In this document: positions 5,531 to 14,074 of the stretch, one piece after another | How positions within the stretch are numbered: position 1 is the first letter of the stretch | Layout: every line of letters starts with the position of its first letter | Source of the DNA: a virus | DNA length: 22,544 nt | Virus record (IMG/VR): IMGVR_UViG_3300021976_000076 | Coordinates: 1-22,544 of that record | Direction: 5' to 3' (one strand) | Made by a program: the position numbers and the translations under genes | The notes under the pieces: generated by a model | Told to the model about the DNA's origin: nothing | The model's database searches: none | The model's input: the letters and a program-made list of their open reading frames with translations, nothing else

Positions 5531-5805
5531 AATTTCGTAAAAAGCCTGTAGAGATTGAGGCTTACCAAACTGAAGTAGAGTTAAATATTGAAACTCTTGA
5601 AGGCACGATGCACGCTAATGTTGGTGATTGGATTATTACAGGTCTAAGGGGAGAGCAGTACCCTTGTAAGCCTGACATTTTTGAAATGTCCTATGAGCCA
5701 GTAATAGAAGGAAATAAAGATTTAGAGGAGTACCTAGCGAAACCTTTCTTTGAACAGGTTAAAGAACTTGAAGAACTTGTAGAGGAAGCTAATAGACGAG
5801 AGTAG
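5527..5805 (+). CDS. PGDYG-type small phage protein (92 aa)
   Basis: It begins [12 protein letters not shown] and contains [19 protein letters not shown] followed by [18 protein letters not shown]. This is the hallmark layout of the widespread phage protein usually annotated as PGDYG domain-containing; its biochemical role is unknown to me. Residues about 72-92 form an acidic helix that looks like an added tail. ATG at 5527 overlaps the upstream stop (ATGA). Very similar small proteins occur in phages of many bacteria, so it says little about the host. Confidence 0.8.
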   Translation: MKFRKKPVEIEAYQTEVELNIETLEGTMHANVGDWIITGLRGEQYPCKPDIFEMSYEPVIEGNKDLEEYLAKPFFEQVKELEELVEEANRRE

Positions 5806-5813
5806 GAGGGGGA

Positions 5814-6566
5814 ATGGCAACAGACGCACAGAAGAGGTTTTATGCAATTAGAGCAGCTTTACAACCAGCAGAAAAAGCTCTAATTAACTACTACGAATTA
5901 AACTGGTTCCTACGCCACACTGTTCCAACAGTTGAAGAGGTCTTTCAACATTTACGTAAAACTAGACCTAATCTAAAACAGACAACAGTTAACTATTACT
6001 TAGGCAGAAAGCCTGTAATTGCAGCCTTAAAGAAACGTGGAATTCCCTTTGAGCAACACACACAATCTGAATTAACAGGCCCACAACAAGCTGCTGCAAT
6101 TACAGTAATGAACATGATGGATGAGAGATCTATTGCTGAGAAGTTAGATCAGCTTGGAATTACCTCATCTCAATACTATGCTTGGTTGAGTGATCCACAA
6201 TTTAAGAATTTCTTAGATAGTTTAGCAGATCAAAATAAGATTAACGTACGTCCCGCAGCTGTGGCGGAATTCACTAAAAAGATTAATCAAGGTGACTGGA
6301 ATGCAATTAAGTTCTGGTTAGAAACTACAGGAGAACTAGCAGACAGTAACGCGCCACAGAGCGAGCAGTTACTCGTAATGTTTGTTGAAATTATCCAGAA
6401 ACACGTTAAAGATCCTCAGGTAATGATTGCAATTGCGATGGACCTTAAGCAAGCTATGAATAATAGAACTCTTGAAGTTATAGACGAAGCTCCCCCACTT
6501 GAATTAACAGGTGCAGTGGTTGAGGATCAAGAGTTATTAGATGCTAAAAGGAAACTAGGTGTCTAA
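5814..6566 (+). CDS. terS: Terminase small subunit (probable)
   Basis: A strong GGAGGGGGA ribosome site lies directly before ATG at 5814. The 250-residue protein has an N-terminal helix-turn-helix-like part and a central segment, ITSSQYYAWLSDPQFKNFLD, with the look of a phBC6A51-type terminase HTH. It is followed by a helical segment NQGDWNAIKFWLETTG, the G-D-x-x-A-[IM]-K-x-[WY]-L-E-x-T-G signature of many small terminases. Small terminase recognises the packaging site and loads the large subunit. The large subunit gene is 2.5 kb downstream, separated by fibre-like genes, which is an unusual distance. A regulator is the main alternative. Confidence 0.72.
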   Translation: MATDAQKRFYAIRAALQPAEKALINYYELNWFLRHTVPTVEEVFQHLRKTRPNLKQTTVNYYLGRKPVIAALKKRGIPFEQHTQSELTGPQQAAAITVMNMMDERSIAEKLDQLGITSSQYYAWLSDPQFKNFLDSLADQNKINVRPAAVAEFTKKINQGDWNAIKFWLETTGELADSNAPQSEQLLVMFVEIIQKHVKDPQVMIAIAMDLKQAMNNRTLEVIDEAPPLELTGAVVEDQELLDAKRKLGV

Positions 6567-6763
6567 TGTGCGGTGAAGAAATTTCATCGGAATTGCAGAA
6601 AGTAATTAGAGAACTGTTAGAGTACGATGAACAAAAAGTAATTATTACTTCAGTACCTTGTAAAGATCCTAAACCTGTTACTTTTGAAGACATGTGGAAA
6701 GTGCGTGACTCATATCTTCATAAGGTTCCTTATACTCACATTGATTCGAAGTATATAGTATGA
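6566..6763 (+). CDS. Small hypothetical protein (65 aa)
   Basis: ATG at 6566 shares its A with the terminase small-subunit stop (TAATG). The protein starts MCGEEISSELQKVIRELLEY, a charged helix, then a beta-like stretch KVIITSV and a C-terminal Asp/Lys/Tyr-rich segment. No known domain is visible and the function is unknown. It is translationally coupled on both sides. Confidence 0.7.
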   Translation: MCGEEISSELQKVIRELLEYDEQKVIITSVPCKDPKPVTFEDMWKVRDSYLHKVPYTHIDSKYIV

Positions 6764-6918
6764 ATTTAATTTTGTTTATTACAATAAATGATGATAGTAC
6801 ATTTAAAGTATTCAGGGCACTTGTAAATTCGGAGCAACTTTTCAGGGATGCAGTTATTAAGGTAGATTATAATTACACGCCATGGCCTAGACATAACGGG
6901 AACTTGTTATGGCAGTAA
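6760..6918 (+). CDS. Small hypothetical protein (52 aa)
   Basis: The frame starts at ATG 6760, in an ATGA junction with the previous stop, and ends with TAA at 6916-6918, overlapping the next gene's start by 10 bases. The product begins MNLILFITINDDSTFKVFRA, a beta strand pair, then a helix, and ends in a Trp- and Pro-containing tail. I do not recognise it. Support comes from the exact coupling at both ends, since it fills the only gap between two coding regions. Confidence 0.65.
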   Translation: MNLILFITINDDSTFKVFRALVNSEQLFRDAVIKVDYNYTPWPRHNGNLLWQ

Positions 6919-7499
6919 CCTTCACCCCCAACATTGGTTTAGCTAAAGTCACAGAAGCAGAGCTTGCTGAAAATTGGGCAGTTGGTACAGAACTAGCTGA
7001 AGACAATAATCTGATCATTGAAGACGTTACAGACATTAATTTAATCACGACTACTCCTGCTGTTATTGGAGCTACTACAAATCCTAACTTTGGTGCTGGA
7101 GCTGCACAATTAGAATACAGTAACGTTGAAGGATTCATTTTTGGAACTTTTTCTATTGCTGCAATTGATCCTGGTGTTGCTCCGGGAACAGGTACAGGAG
7201 CTTATGGGATTGCTTTACCTTTCTTAGCAGATGTTACTTTTCATGTAGTAGGTGCAACTCTAACTGATGTTCCTGGAGTTGCACATTGTATTGGTGAAGG
7301 TTATATGATAGATGCTAACTCTATTCCCTTCAGTGGTACATTTGCATTAGATATTGTGCATATTGCTGGTGTAGCTTATCTTAGAATGATCACAGAAGGT
7401 TACACAGGTAAAACTGTTTTATGGGTAGGACCTTCTACTCCTAATGCAATTGCTACTGGTGATTCATTCACTGGTACTTTCATGTATAAGAGTGCATAA
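6909..7499 (+). CDS. Fibre or receptor-binding-like protein, paralog 1 (196 aa)
   Basis: First of three adjacent genes with the same design. The short N-terminal part begins MAVTFTPNIGLAKV. A Gly-, Thr- and Ala-rich beta-sandwich-like domain follows, containing TPAVIGATTNPNFGAG, then GTGAYGIALPFL, and near the C-terminus GDSFTGTFMYKSA. Similar Gly-rich domains occur in phage tail fibres and surface proteins, and I infer a virion surface role. It is less similar to paralogs 2 and 3 than they are to each other. The start has only a weak ribosome site (GGGAAC) and overlaps the preceding gene by 10 bases. Confidence 0.7.
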   Translation: MAVTFTPNIGLAKVTEAELAENWAVGTELAEDNNLIIEDVTDINLITTTPAVIGATTNPNFGAGAAQLEYSNVEGFIFGTFSIAAIDPGVAPGTGTGAYGIALPFLADVTFHVVGATLTDVPGVAHCIGEGYMIDANSIPFSGTFALDIVHIAGVAYLRMITEGYTGKTVLWVGPSTPNAIATGDSFTGTFMYKSA

Positions 7500-7642
7500 T
7501 GAAAGTAGAAGAGATCCCTCAGGAAATAATTGACATCTTGGATGAAGCAGCAAATAAGAAACATAGTAAAGAAGGAATAGTACTTCAGACACTAGCTAAG
7601 ATTTTAACCAGGTACGATGAGCTTTGTGAATTTAGGATCTAA
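7499..7642 (+). CDS. Small conserved phage protein (47 aa)
   Basis: Start and stop are both shared with the neighbours (TAATG on each side). The sequence IPQEIIDILDEAANKKHSKE, then GIVLQTLAKILTRYDEL, matches a small helical protein I recall from many actinobacteriophages (pattern K-x-H-S-x-x-G-x-V-L-x-x-L-A-x-I-L-x-R-Y-[DE]). Its role is not known to me. It lies between fibre-like paralogs 1 and 2. This resemblance is one reason for suspecting an actinobacterial host. Confidence 0.75.
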   Translation: MKVEEIPQEIIDILDEAANKKHSKEGIVLQTLAKILTRYDELCEFRI

Positions 7643-8229
7643 TGGGAACCACAGTAACTTCTAACTTAGGACTTATTAAGCCAGATACTAATGAATCCAT
7701 AAAAGCGAATATGCCAACATTCGCTGGGTGGGCTGCTCAGAATACAATCAACATGGATAAAATTGATGCTTTATTTAGAGCTTCAGTTGCATCCTATACA
7801 CCTACATGGGGAGGTAGCATTACTCCTCCTACTTTAGGTGCAGGTGGATTTACAGACGCTAAGTATATTAGAATCCATCCTAGAATGGTTGCAGTTTTCT
7901 TTAGGCTTTATTTTGGTGGTGTAGGTGCAGCTTTAGGATCTGGTAGTTATACCATCAGCCTCCCTGTGGCGATAGACCCTGTTTTTCTTCAAGCATCTGC
8001 CATATTTAGTGCTTCAGTACCAATGGGAAAAATGATATTTCAAGATAATAATGCAGTGGCATCTAGCTCAGTTTTTAGTTTAAATTATAGTGTTGCATTT
8101 AATGCTATGATAGCTTATGTAACAACAGTAGGTGCAGCATGTGGTACTTGGGGTCCTACAATACCTGTAACACTAGGACAACAGGATAGGTTTACTGGTT
8201 ATTTCGTTTATCCAACGGCGGTGCCCTAA
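7642..8229 (+). CDS. Fibre or receptor-binding-like protein, paralog 2 (195 aa)
   Basis: The N-terminal anchor-like part reads TSNLGLIKPDTNESI, then a helix up to about residue 48 (NTINMDKIDALFRASV). A beta-rich domain follows: YTPTWGGSITPPTLGAG, then GSGSYTISLPVAIDP, and a C-terminal RFTGYFVYPTA. The pattern TPTWGG...PTLGxG...GSGxYTISLP is shared with many phage fibre tips and head-surface proteins. A position just upstream of the large terminase is uncommon for tail fibres. A head fibre or decoration protein is therefore an alternative. The codons for P-V-A-I contain a TGTGGCG heptamer. Confidence 0.75.
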   Translation: MGTTVTSNLGLIKPDTNESIKANMPTFAGWAAQNTINMDKIDALFRASVASYTPTWGGSITPPTLGAGGFTDAKYIRIHPRMVAVFFRLYFGGVGAALGSGSYTISLPVAIDPVFLQASAIFSASVPMGKMIFQDNNAVASSSVFSLNYSVAFNAMIAYVTTVGAACGTWGPTIPVTLGQQDRFTGYFVYPTAVP

Positions 8230-8795
8230 TGGTTCTTAGTTTAGAAAGTCCTATCGGTTCTGACTTTATGAAGAACTTTCCTGCTTTGAATACTGTGAAT
8301 TGTGATGACATTGATAATTACGCTGGTCCTTGTTTAGTTACTCATCCTATTCAGACTTATGTTCCTGCATTAACCTCTGCGGGCACTACTCCTGTATTAG
8401 GAACGGGTAATACTTTAGTAGGTAAATATTACAAGATTTTTGATCAAATTTTTACATGGGGAGAGTTTAGATTTGGAACTACAGGTGCTTCAGCAGGTAC
8501 TGGTGCTTTTCGAATAAGTTTACCATTTAAAGCTAAGACTAATATTTCATCTGGTAATCCTTTTACTGTTCCTATTTCAGTGGGTAGTGCTCATGCTTTT
8601 AATACGGCGGCTGATACATCTCGACAGCCTATGGTTACACAGTTGGCCAGTCCTGACTACATAGTTTTTAGTATTAAGATGGCTACTGGTGGAGCATCTA
8701 AATTTGCAGGAAATCTTATTCCTTTTACCTGGGCTGTTGGAAGTCCAGGAGACGGTATTATGTGGAGTGCTCATTATCAAAGGGATCCATCATGA
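8229..8795 (+). CDS. Fibre or receptor-binding-like protein, paralog 3 (188 aa)
   Basis: Starts at a TAATG junction. The N-terminal part MVLSLESPIGSDFMKNFPAL aligns with the N-termini of paralogs 1 and 2 in spacing. The domain beginning YVPALTSAGTTPVLGTGN, with GASAGTGAFRISLPFK and a C-terminal GDGIMWSAHYQRD, repeats the paralog-2 pattern. The copies are strongly diverged at the surface positions, as expected of binding proteins under selection, but this is inference. Its end overlaps the next gene by 4 bases (ATGA). Confidence 0.75.
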   Translation: MVLSLESPIGSDFMKNFPALNTVNCDDIDNYAGPCLVTHPIQTYVPALTSAGTTPVLGTGNTLVGKYYKIFDQIFTWGEFRFGTTGASAGTGAFRISLPFKAKTNISSGNPFTVPISVGSAHAFNTAADTSRQPMVTQLASPDYIVFSIKMATGGASKFAGNLIPFTWAVGSPGDGIMWSAHYQRDPS

Positions 8796-9094
8796 CATCT
8801 CCTACACCAACTTCAAGAGCTAAAGTAGTTGCTACTAATGCTCCAACTGCTCAAGAGGTTGCAATACTTCATAGTAATTCAGATGTAGATTCTAGTGTTA
8901 ATGCACAGCATCATACCTTAGGTATTCAACATAATCAGTCTAATCCTGGTGATCATAAACATGATGGGAAGTCTTCTAGAAGAATTGGTACAAGCATTAA
9001 TCCTGCTTTTCCTACTACCGCTTCTGCAACTTATTCACAAGTTCAAATACAGGCTATTATCGATGCTCTAAGAGCTATAGGATTTGGAACGTAG
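8792..9094 (+). CDS. His-rich virion-associated protein (100 aa), function unknown
   Basis: ATG at 8792 sits in an ATGA junction. A longer frame from 8762 lacks support. The middle contains SDVDSSVNAQHHTLGIQHNQ, followed by PGDHKHDGKSS. The H-H-T-L-G-x-x-x-N-Q-x-x-P-G-D-H-x-H-D-G motif is one I recall from proteins near fibre and terminase genes in actinobacteriophages. The His cluster may bind metal. The C-terminus is a helix (QVQIQAIIDALRAIGFGT). It is probably a partner of the fibre-like proteins, but no function is proven. Confidence 0.72.
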   Translation: MTSPTPTSRAKVVATNAPTAQEVAILHSNSDVDSSVNAQHHTLGIQHNQSNPGDHKHDGKSSRRIGTSINPAFPTTASATYSQVQIQAIIDALRAIGFGT

Positions 9095-10536
9095 TGAGTT
9101 CTGATTTTTTAGAAGAACTAGCTCGTAGACTAGTTCACGCAGCTGCCAAACCAAATGTTTTATCTTATGTACCTAATTCATCTGTACATCAAGAATTTCA
9201 TGAATCTAATAAGGTAGGTCGTCTGTTACGAGGGGGTAACAGAAGTGGAAAATCTACCGCTGGAATTGTAGAGGATATCTGGAGAGCTACAGGAAAACAT
9301 CCTTATCAAGCTACACATGATTTACCTGTAAGAGGTAGAATTGTAACAGTGGATAAAGACAATGGTATTGAAAAAATTATTAAACCTTTACTCGCACAGT
9401 GGACACCTCCTAGCGAATTAGTGAATGGCTCTTGGGAGGATTCGTGGAAAAATAGGGGAGCGCTACTAACTTTTAGAAATGGCTCAACTATTGAAGTAAT
9501 GACACATCAACAAGAAGTTGAATCTTTTGCTGGTATTCCTCTTCACTTTATTCACTTTGATGAAGAATGTCCTAGTGCAATCTTCAATGAGTGTCGTCTT
9601 CGTTTAATTGACTTTAATGGTTGTTGGTACATGACCATGACTCCTGTTGATGGACAGGATTGGATTTTCGATAGATTTATTGTATCTGCTAATAAAAATG
9701 TAGACATGTTCGAAGTTAATATTGCTAGTAATCCCCATTTGAACAAAGAAGCTCTTAAGATACTTAGTGAAGATTTAACTGAAGAAGAAAAAGATGTTAG
9801 AGAAAAAGGTATCTTTGTTCCTAAAGGTGGGTTGATTCTTAGAGAATTCGACTACACAAGGCACGTCATTAAAGGTGGAGGACCGATACCAAAACACTGG
9901 ACTATTAACATTTCTATAGATCATGGATTTAATAATCCTACTGCTGCTCTTTGGCACGCTGTTTCCCCTCAGGGCAGAGTAGTTACATTCAAAGAGCATT
10001 ATAAAAGAAAATTAGTCATTAAAGATCACGTTAAAAGAATTAAAGAGATTAATGAAGAAATTGGCAGAGAGCCTGTCATGTATATGTGTGATCCTTCAAT
10101 GAGTCAGAAAACTGCTGAAACAGGTACTTCACCTTTACAGATTTATAGAGATAATGGGATTCCTTTAATACCTGCTAAGAAAGATGTAGATGGCAGGATT
10201 AATAAAATGAATGAGTATTTAAAATACGATATGTGGAGTATTACGGAAGCGTGTCCTAATACAATTAAGGAGATTAGAAGTTATAGTTTTATGATTTTCA
10301 ACTCTCCAAAGATTGCGGACAGAAATAATGTTAGAGAACAACCTAAGAAAAAGAATGATCACTGTCCTGACTCTTGTGGTTACTTTTTTAATTTTATGCC
10401 GTATATTACTCCAGAGGTTAAAAATTTGGCTCGTGGACGGAGTTTAACAGAAATTAATAGAGAAGATTTTCCCTGGGAAGTTGATTCTCAATTTATTCAA
10501 TCTGATCCAGATAATTATGCCTTTGGAGAGATTTAA
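9094..10536 (+). CDS. terL: Terminase large subunit
   Basis: ATPase and nuclease that packages DNA into the procapsid through the portal. The start is GTG in a TAGTG junction. Walker A is GGNRSGKS (residues 47-54), Walker B IHFDEE (153-158), and the coupling motif TMTPVDG (181-187). The C-terminal RNase H-like nuclease has Asp276 in SIDHGFNNP, Asp333 in MCDPS and a third acidic site near Asp422-Asp426 (NDHCPDSCGYF). The length, 480 aa, is normal for the family. It is intact and co-expressed with the downstream head genes. No intron or intein is seen. Confidence 0.96.
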   Translation: MSSDFLEELARRLVHAAAKPNVLSYVPNSSVHQEFHESNKVGRLLRGGNRSGKSTAGIVEDIWRATGKHPYQATHDLPVRGRIVTVDKDNGIEKIIKPLLAQWTPPSELVNGSWEDSWKNRGALLTFRNGSTIEVMTHQQEVESFAGIPLHFIHFDEECPSAIFNECRLRLIDFNGCWYMTMTPVDGQDWIFDRFIVSANKNVDMFEVNIASNPHLNKEALKILSEDLTEEEKDVREKGIFVPKGGLILREFDYTRHVIKGGGPIPKHWTINISIDHGFNNPTAALWHAVSPQGRVVTFKEHYKRKLVIKDHVKRIKEINEEIGREPVMYMCDPSMSQKTAETGTSPLQIYRDNGIPLIPAKKDVDGRINKMNEYLKYDMWSITEACPNTIKEIRSYSFMIFNSPKIADRNNVREQPKKKNDHCPDSCGYFFNFMPYITPEVKNLARGRSLTEINREDFPWEVDSQFIQSDPDNYAFGEI

Positions 10537-11129
10537 TGAGTCGTCATGTGATGCATAGATTTATAGAGAAATATGGCAGATTGCCAACGGAAGTGGATCC
10601 TGATTACTTGGAGATGTTGCGGATGAGCAAATATCTTACTCAAGATGTTCCCATGTTCAAGCCTGGTAAATGCGGTAATTGTGGAGCATCTAAGAACGAT
10701 GGAAGAAAGTACGTTGATTTTCAGTTAGAGATTGATTGGTATGGGACCTTGTATTTATGTGGGCATTGCATAAAAGATGTAGCTACAGAGTTAGGTCTTT
10801 TTGACGAATTAGTGCAAAGTCTTTTAAAGCAGGAAGAAGAAATTGCTGCATTGACATCGGTGAAGGAAAAGGGAGTAGAGCTTCCTGCAAACTTAATAAA
10901 GGCTTGGGAGGAGTTTAAGGAATACTATGATAGTGTACATTCTTCTGGGAATTATACTCCTTCTGATATTGGCTCTATGGTGGAGTCTGAATCATCCGCC
11001 CGTGAGTCAGCAGTTAATGAACCAACAACTAATACAACAAAATCGAGAGCTACTAAATCGACTTCAAGCTCCCGACGTGAGAACATTCGCAGCCTTACAG
11101 AATTACTCGACAATAGTTCCAAGCAGTGA
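10536..11129 (+). CDS. Zinc-ribbon protein with a Ser/Thr-rich tail (197 aa)
   Basis: ATG at 10536 overlaps the terminase stop (TAATG). Cys46 and Cys49 (KCGNCG) with Cys75 and Cys78 (LCGHC) form a four-Cys zinc ribbon around a beta core (KYVDFQLEIDWYGTLYL). A helix follows (residues about 80-130). The last 65 residues are Ser/Thr/Glu/Arg-rich and look disordered. That tail is encoded by the same DNA as the start of the membrane protein at 10927. A role in packaging or late control is possible given the position, but unproven. Confidence 0.82.
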   Translation: MSRHVMHRFIEKYGRLPTEVDPDYLEMLRMSKYLTQDVPMFKPGKCGNCGASKNDGRKYVDFQLEIDWYGTLYLCGHCIKDVATELGLFDELVQSLLKQEEEIAALTSVKEKGVELPANLIKAWEEFKEYYDSVHSSGNYTPSDIGSMVESESSARESAVNEPTTNTTKSRATKSTSSSRRENIRSLTELLDNSSKQ

Positions 11130-11283
11130 TGAATACTTTCCTAAAGATGATGCATCAGAAGAAAAACAATTAAGAGATATTAGTGGTGTAGGTGAAGAAG
11201 TAACGTATCTTAGTCCTGATGAAGTACGCCAGTACGCTATGAATGATTTTGGTATGGGTTTTGATGAAGAGATTCAGCGATGA
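10927..11283 (+). CDS. Small membrane protein overprinted on the zinc-ribbon gene (118 aa)
   Basis: ATG at 10927 has TAAGGA about 5 bases upstream. The N-terminus is a clear transmembrane helix (VYILLGIILLLILALWW, residues 3-19). It is followed by a Gln-rich helix (SQQLMNQQLIQQNRELLNRL) and an acidic C-terminal part ending FGMGFDEEIQR. The first 203 bases lie inside the zinc-ribbon gene in another frame. After 11129 only this frame is open, and it runs to an ATGA junction with the portal gene. Both frames therefore look used. The function is unknown; membrane anchoring upstream of the portal gene is unusual for a head protein. Confidence 0.8.
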   Translation: MIVYILLGIILLLILALWWSLNHPPVSQQLMNQQLIQQNRELLNRLQAPDVRTFAALQNYSTIVPSSDEYFPKDDASEEKQLRDISGVGEEVTYLSPDEVRQYAMNDFGMGFDEEIQR

Positions 11284-13415
11284 CGTATCCAGATGATCCT
11301 AAAGGTTTAACTAGTGTAGGAGATATTTTTACAGCGGAAGGTAAGGATGCTGATAAATTAAGAATAAGATTAGCTGCTATTGGAATGGAATGGTTTCATC
11401 GCTGTCAGAATCAAAGGATTAGACAAGAGAGACAGTGGTATCTTAATTTAGCTTTCTTTTATGGTAACCAGCATGTACAATTCAGACAGACGACAACAGG
11501 TAACAACTTTGATCTACATACACCTAAGGCACCTTACTATAGGGTACGCATCGTAGTTAATCAGGTTAGAAAGATTGTTCGCAAAGAGATATCTAGATTG
11601 TGTGCGCAAAAGCCTAATGCATTTGTTGTACCTTCTTCAACTGAAGATGCTGACATCTTTGCTGCACAAGCAGGTGAACAGATTTGGGACTCCCTGTGGC
11701 GTGGATTAAAATTTAATAAAGTACTTAGAGAAGCAGTGTTTTGGCAAGCTGTTTGTGGTAATGGATTTATTAAAACTTATTGGGATGCTAATAAGATAGA
11801 TCTTGATAGTTCAAAAGATCCTGATCCTATGAATCCTGGTGCTGATACTAAGGTATATGGTGTTATTTGTATTGATAACGTAAGTCCTTTTCACGTTTTT
11901 GTACCTGATCTAATGTGTACAGATATTGAAGATCAGCCTTACATTATTCACGCACAAATTAGAAACAATTCATGGATTAAACAGAGTTTTGGTATTGATG
12001 CAATTAGCGATAAGTTAGAATCAGTAGATGAAGGTTTACTTAATGTAATGGGAATTAGTAAGCATGATAGTAAGAAAGATCAGAGTATAATTTTAGAAAT
12101 TTGGGTTAAGCCTGGTTATCTACCAGAGCTTCCTGAAGGTGGTATGTTTACTATTGCTGCTAGTAAACTAGTTCAAGGTTTTGCTAAATGGCCATATGAA
12201 CATGGACAATATCCTATTTCTAAGATAGATGCTAGTCCTACGGGTAAATTTTACAATTCATCAATTATTGAAGACCTAATTCCTTTACAGCAAGAACTTA
12301 ATCGTTCTCGTAGTCAGTTAATTGAATCAAAGAATAGGATGAGTAAGCCTCAATTAATAGCTGAAAAAGGTTCAATAGATGCTAAAATGATTACTACTGA
12401 ACCTGGACAAGTTATTTTTCACGCAGTTGGCAGTGCTCCGCCACAGCCACTTCCTTTACAGAATCTCCCTAGCTATGTAACAGAAGAAATTAACCGGTTG
12501 TACGACGATATGGCTGATATTAGTGGACAGCACGAAGTAAGTAATGGAAGTACACCGCCTGGAGTAACCGCTGCAACTGCAATTAGCTTCTTGCAAGAGC
12601 AAGATGAAAGTTTAATTGCTGGTCATTACAACTCTATTGAAGAAGCAGTAGAAAAAATTGCCTCACAAGCTTTGATATTTGTTAAGATGTATTGGGATGA
12701 AGAACGTACTGTTAAAGTTGTAGGTCTTGAAGGTACGTTTGATGTTCAAACATTTAAGAATTCAGATCTTCGAGGTAATTCTGATATTAGAGTTGAATCA
12801 GGTTCTGCACTTCCTACTTCTCGTGCTGCTAAACAAGCATTTATTATGGATCTTATGAAGATGGGCTTTATTCAACCTGATGAAGGTTTGGAAATTCTCG
12901 AGGTTGGCGGCCTTAATAGAATTTATGAGCGTATCCAGGTAGATAAACGACAGGCACAAAGAGAAAATCTTAAGATGCGTGTTATTACTGAAGAAGATCA
13001 AACAAAACACATGCAAGAATGGCAGTCACAGCAGAATCCAGAAGTTAAAAAAGACATTGATGCTGGTTTGAATCTGGAACCTCCATTACTTGTTCCCGTT
13101 CATACTTATGATAATCACGAAATTCACATGGCACTTCATAATACGTATCGTAAAAGTCAAAATTTTGAGGGTGCTTCTACACTAACTAAGGCTATATTTG
13201 AAGAACATGTTAGACAGCATGCAGAAGCAATGGCTGGAATGATGACTCATCCTCTTACTGGTATGGATCCAAGTAATCCAAATGCACCAGATCCAGAAGA
13301 GGAAGAAGCAACTCTACAACAACAAGATCAAGAAAATTCGCAAGAAGATTCACAAGAAAGTTCGGGTCCTGTTCCAATGCCTGAGATGTCAGGAGATCAG
13401 CCACAGGGAGGTTAG
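11280..13415 (+). CDS. Portal protein
   Basis: The 711-residue size is close to the P22 portal. The N-terminal region contains RKEISRLCAQKPNAFVVPSS and a long alpha/beta body. Residues about 318-352 hold the core SIIEDLIPLQQELNRSRSQL preceded by DASPTGKFYN, typical of portals. The C-terminal 60 residues are acidic and Gln-rich and probably form the barrel or a disordered tail. The dodecameric portal is the DNA entry port and head-tail joint. It lies directly after the terminase block and before the scaffold, the usual order. Two copies of the TGTGGCG heptamer lie in this gene, in different codon frames (L-W-R at 11695; P-P-Q at 12439). Confidence 0.92.
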   Translation: MTYPDDPKGLTSVGDIFTAEGKDADKLRIRLAAIGMEWFHRCQNQRIRQERQWYLNLAFFYGNQHVQFRQTTTGNNFDLHTPKAPYYRVRIVVNQVRKIVRKEISRLCAQKPNAFVVPSSTEDADIFAAQAGEQIWDSLWRGLKFNKVLREAVFWQAVCGNGFIKTYWDANKIDLDSSKDPDPMNPGADTKVYGVICIDNVSPFHVFVPDLMCTDIEDQPYIIHAQIRNNSWIKQSFGIDAISDKLESVDEGLLNVMGISKHDSKKDQSIILEIWVKPGYLPELPEGGMFTIAASKLVQGFAKWPYEHGQYPISKIDASPTGKFYNSSIIEDLIPLQQELNRSRSQLIESKNRMSKPQLIAEKGSIDAKMITTEPGQVIFHAVGSAPPQPLPLQNLPSYVTEEINRLYDDMADISGQHEVSNGSTPPGVTAATAISFLQEQDESLIAGHYNSIEEAVEKIASQALIFVKMYWDEERTVKVVGLEGTFDVQTFKNSDLRGNSDIRVESGSALPTSRAAKQAFIMDLMKMGFIQPDEGLEILEVGGLNRIYERIQVDKRQAQRENLKMRVITEEDQTKHMQEWQSQQNPEVKKDIDAGLNLEPPLLVPVHTYDNHEIHMALHNTYRKSQNFEGASTLTKAIFEEHVRQHAEAMAGMMTHPLTGMDPSNPNAPDPEEEEATLQQQDQENSQEDSQESSGPVPMPEMSGDQPQGG

Positions 13416-13421
13416 GTTTAA

Positions 13422-13901
13422 ATGACACATCAACTTGCCGCATCTTTTGCTCCTGAATACGCTGATAAACGACGTTCATATAGAAATGATTTTGAAAATC
13501 GTATTGTAACTGGTGCTGCTGTATTTACTGCAAATGGTGCTGGTTCTACAACTACAATTGTTGGTGCAAACGCTGCTCCCGGAGCGGGTACTAACATTAC
13601 TCGTTTAGACGATGAATTTAAACTCTTTACTACTGCTGGTGTTCTTAAAGAAGAAACAGTTTTCCGTGTTGTTTCTCAAGTTGTTGCAGGATCTACTACG
13701 ATTACATTTACGCCCGCAGCAGCTGTGGCGACTGCCTCTGGTGATTTTATGAAGTTAACAGGTGTTATGAATCAGTCAAGTACTGGTGAAATGGATCGTA
13801 GATTAGTTGCATTAGGATTTTCTGCTCTTCGAGTTGCTACAATGACAGAGAATGATAAAGCTTTTCAACTTAGAGTTTCTGACGATCCTGGATCACTGTA
13901 A
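13422..13901 (+). CDS. Probable head protein with a capsid-like beta domain (159 aa)
   Basis: GGAGGT ending the portal gene serves as ribosome site, with ATG at 13422. Residues about 33-114 form a repetitive beta pattern: GAGSTTTIVGANAA, then FKLFTTAGVLKEETVFRVVS, then STTITFTPAAAVATASGDFM. The same pattern occurs in the insertion region of the major capsid protein (residues about 141-219). A helical C-terminus contains DRRLVALGFSALRVATM. It may be a head-surface or connector protein. I do not recognise a named family. Confidence 0.75.
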   Translation: MTHQLAASFAPEYADKRRSYRNDFENRIVTGAAVFTANGAGSTTTIVGANAAPGAGTNITRLDDEFKLFTTAGVLKEETVFRVVSQVVAGSTTITFTPAAAVATASGDFMKLTGVMNQSSTGEMDRRLVALGFSALRVATMTENDKAFQLRVSDDPGSL

Positions 13902-14074
13902 TGGCAGCAGGTAAGGCTACTGGTTATACAGACTTTTATAAAGGTACAGATAAAACTCCTGGATCTTCTGTTAGTGATCAAATTGGTTCTACAGATAATG
14001 AAGAGTTAGATCCTGATACTCGTAGAAAGTTAGCCATTAAGAGAAGGCTAGCAAGGTCAAAGAGGAGTCAGTAA
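13901..14074 (+). CDS. Small basic hypothetical protein (57 aa)
   Basis: Starts and ends in TAATG junctions with the portal-adjacent protein and the scaffold. The N-terminal 40 residues are polar and Gly/Thr/Asp-rich. The C-terminus is strongly basic (RRKLAIKRRLARSKRSQ) and could bind DNA, RNA or the acidic scaffold. No known family is recognised. The perfect coupling on both sides supports it as a real gene. Confidence 0.75.
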   Translation: MAAGKATGYTDFYKGTDKTPGSSVSDQIGSTDNEELDPDTRRKLAIKRRLARSKRSQ

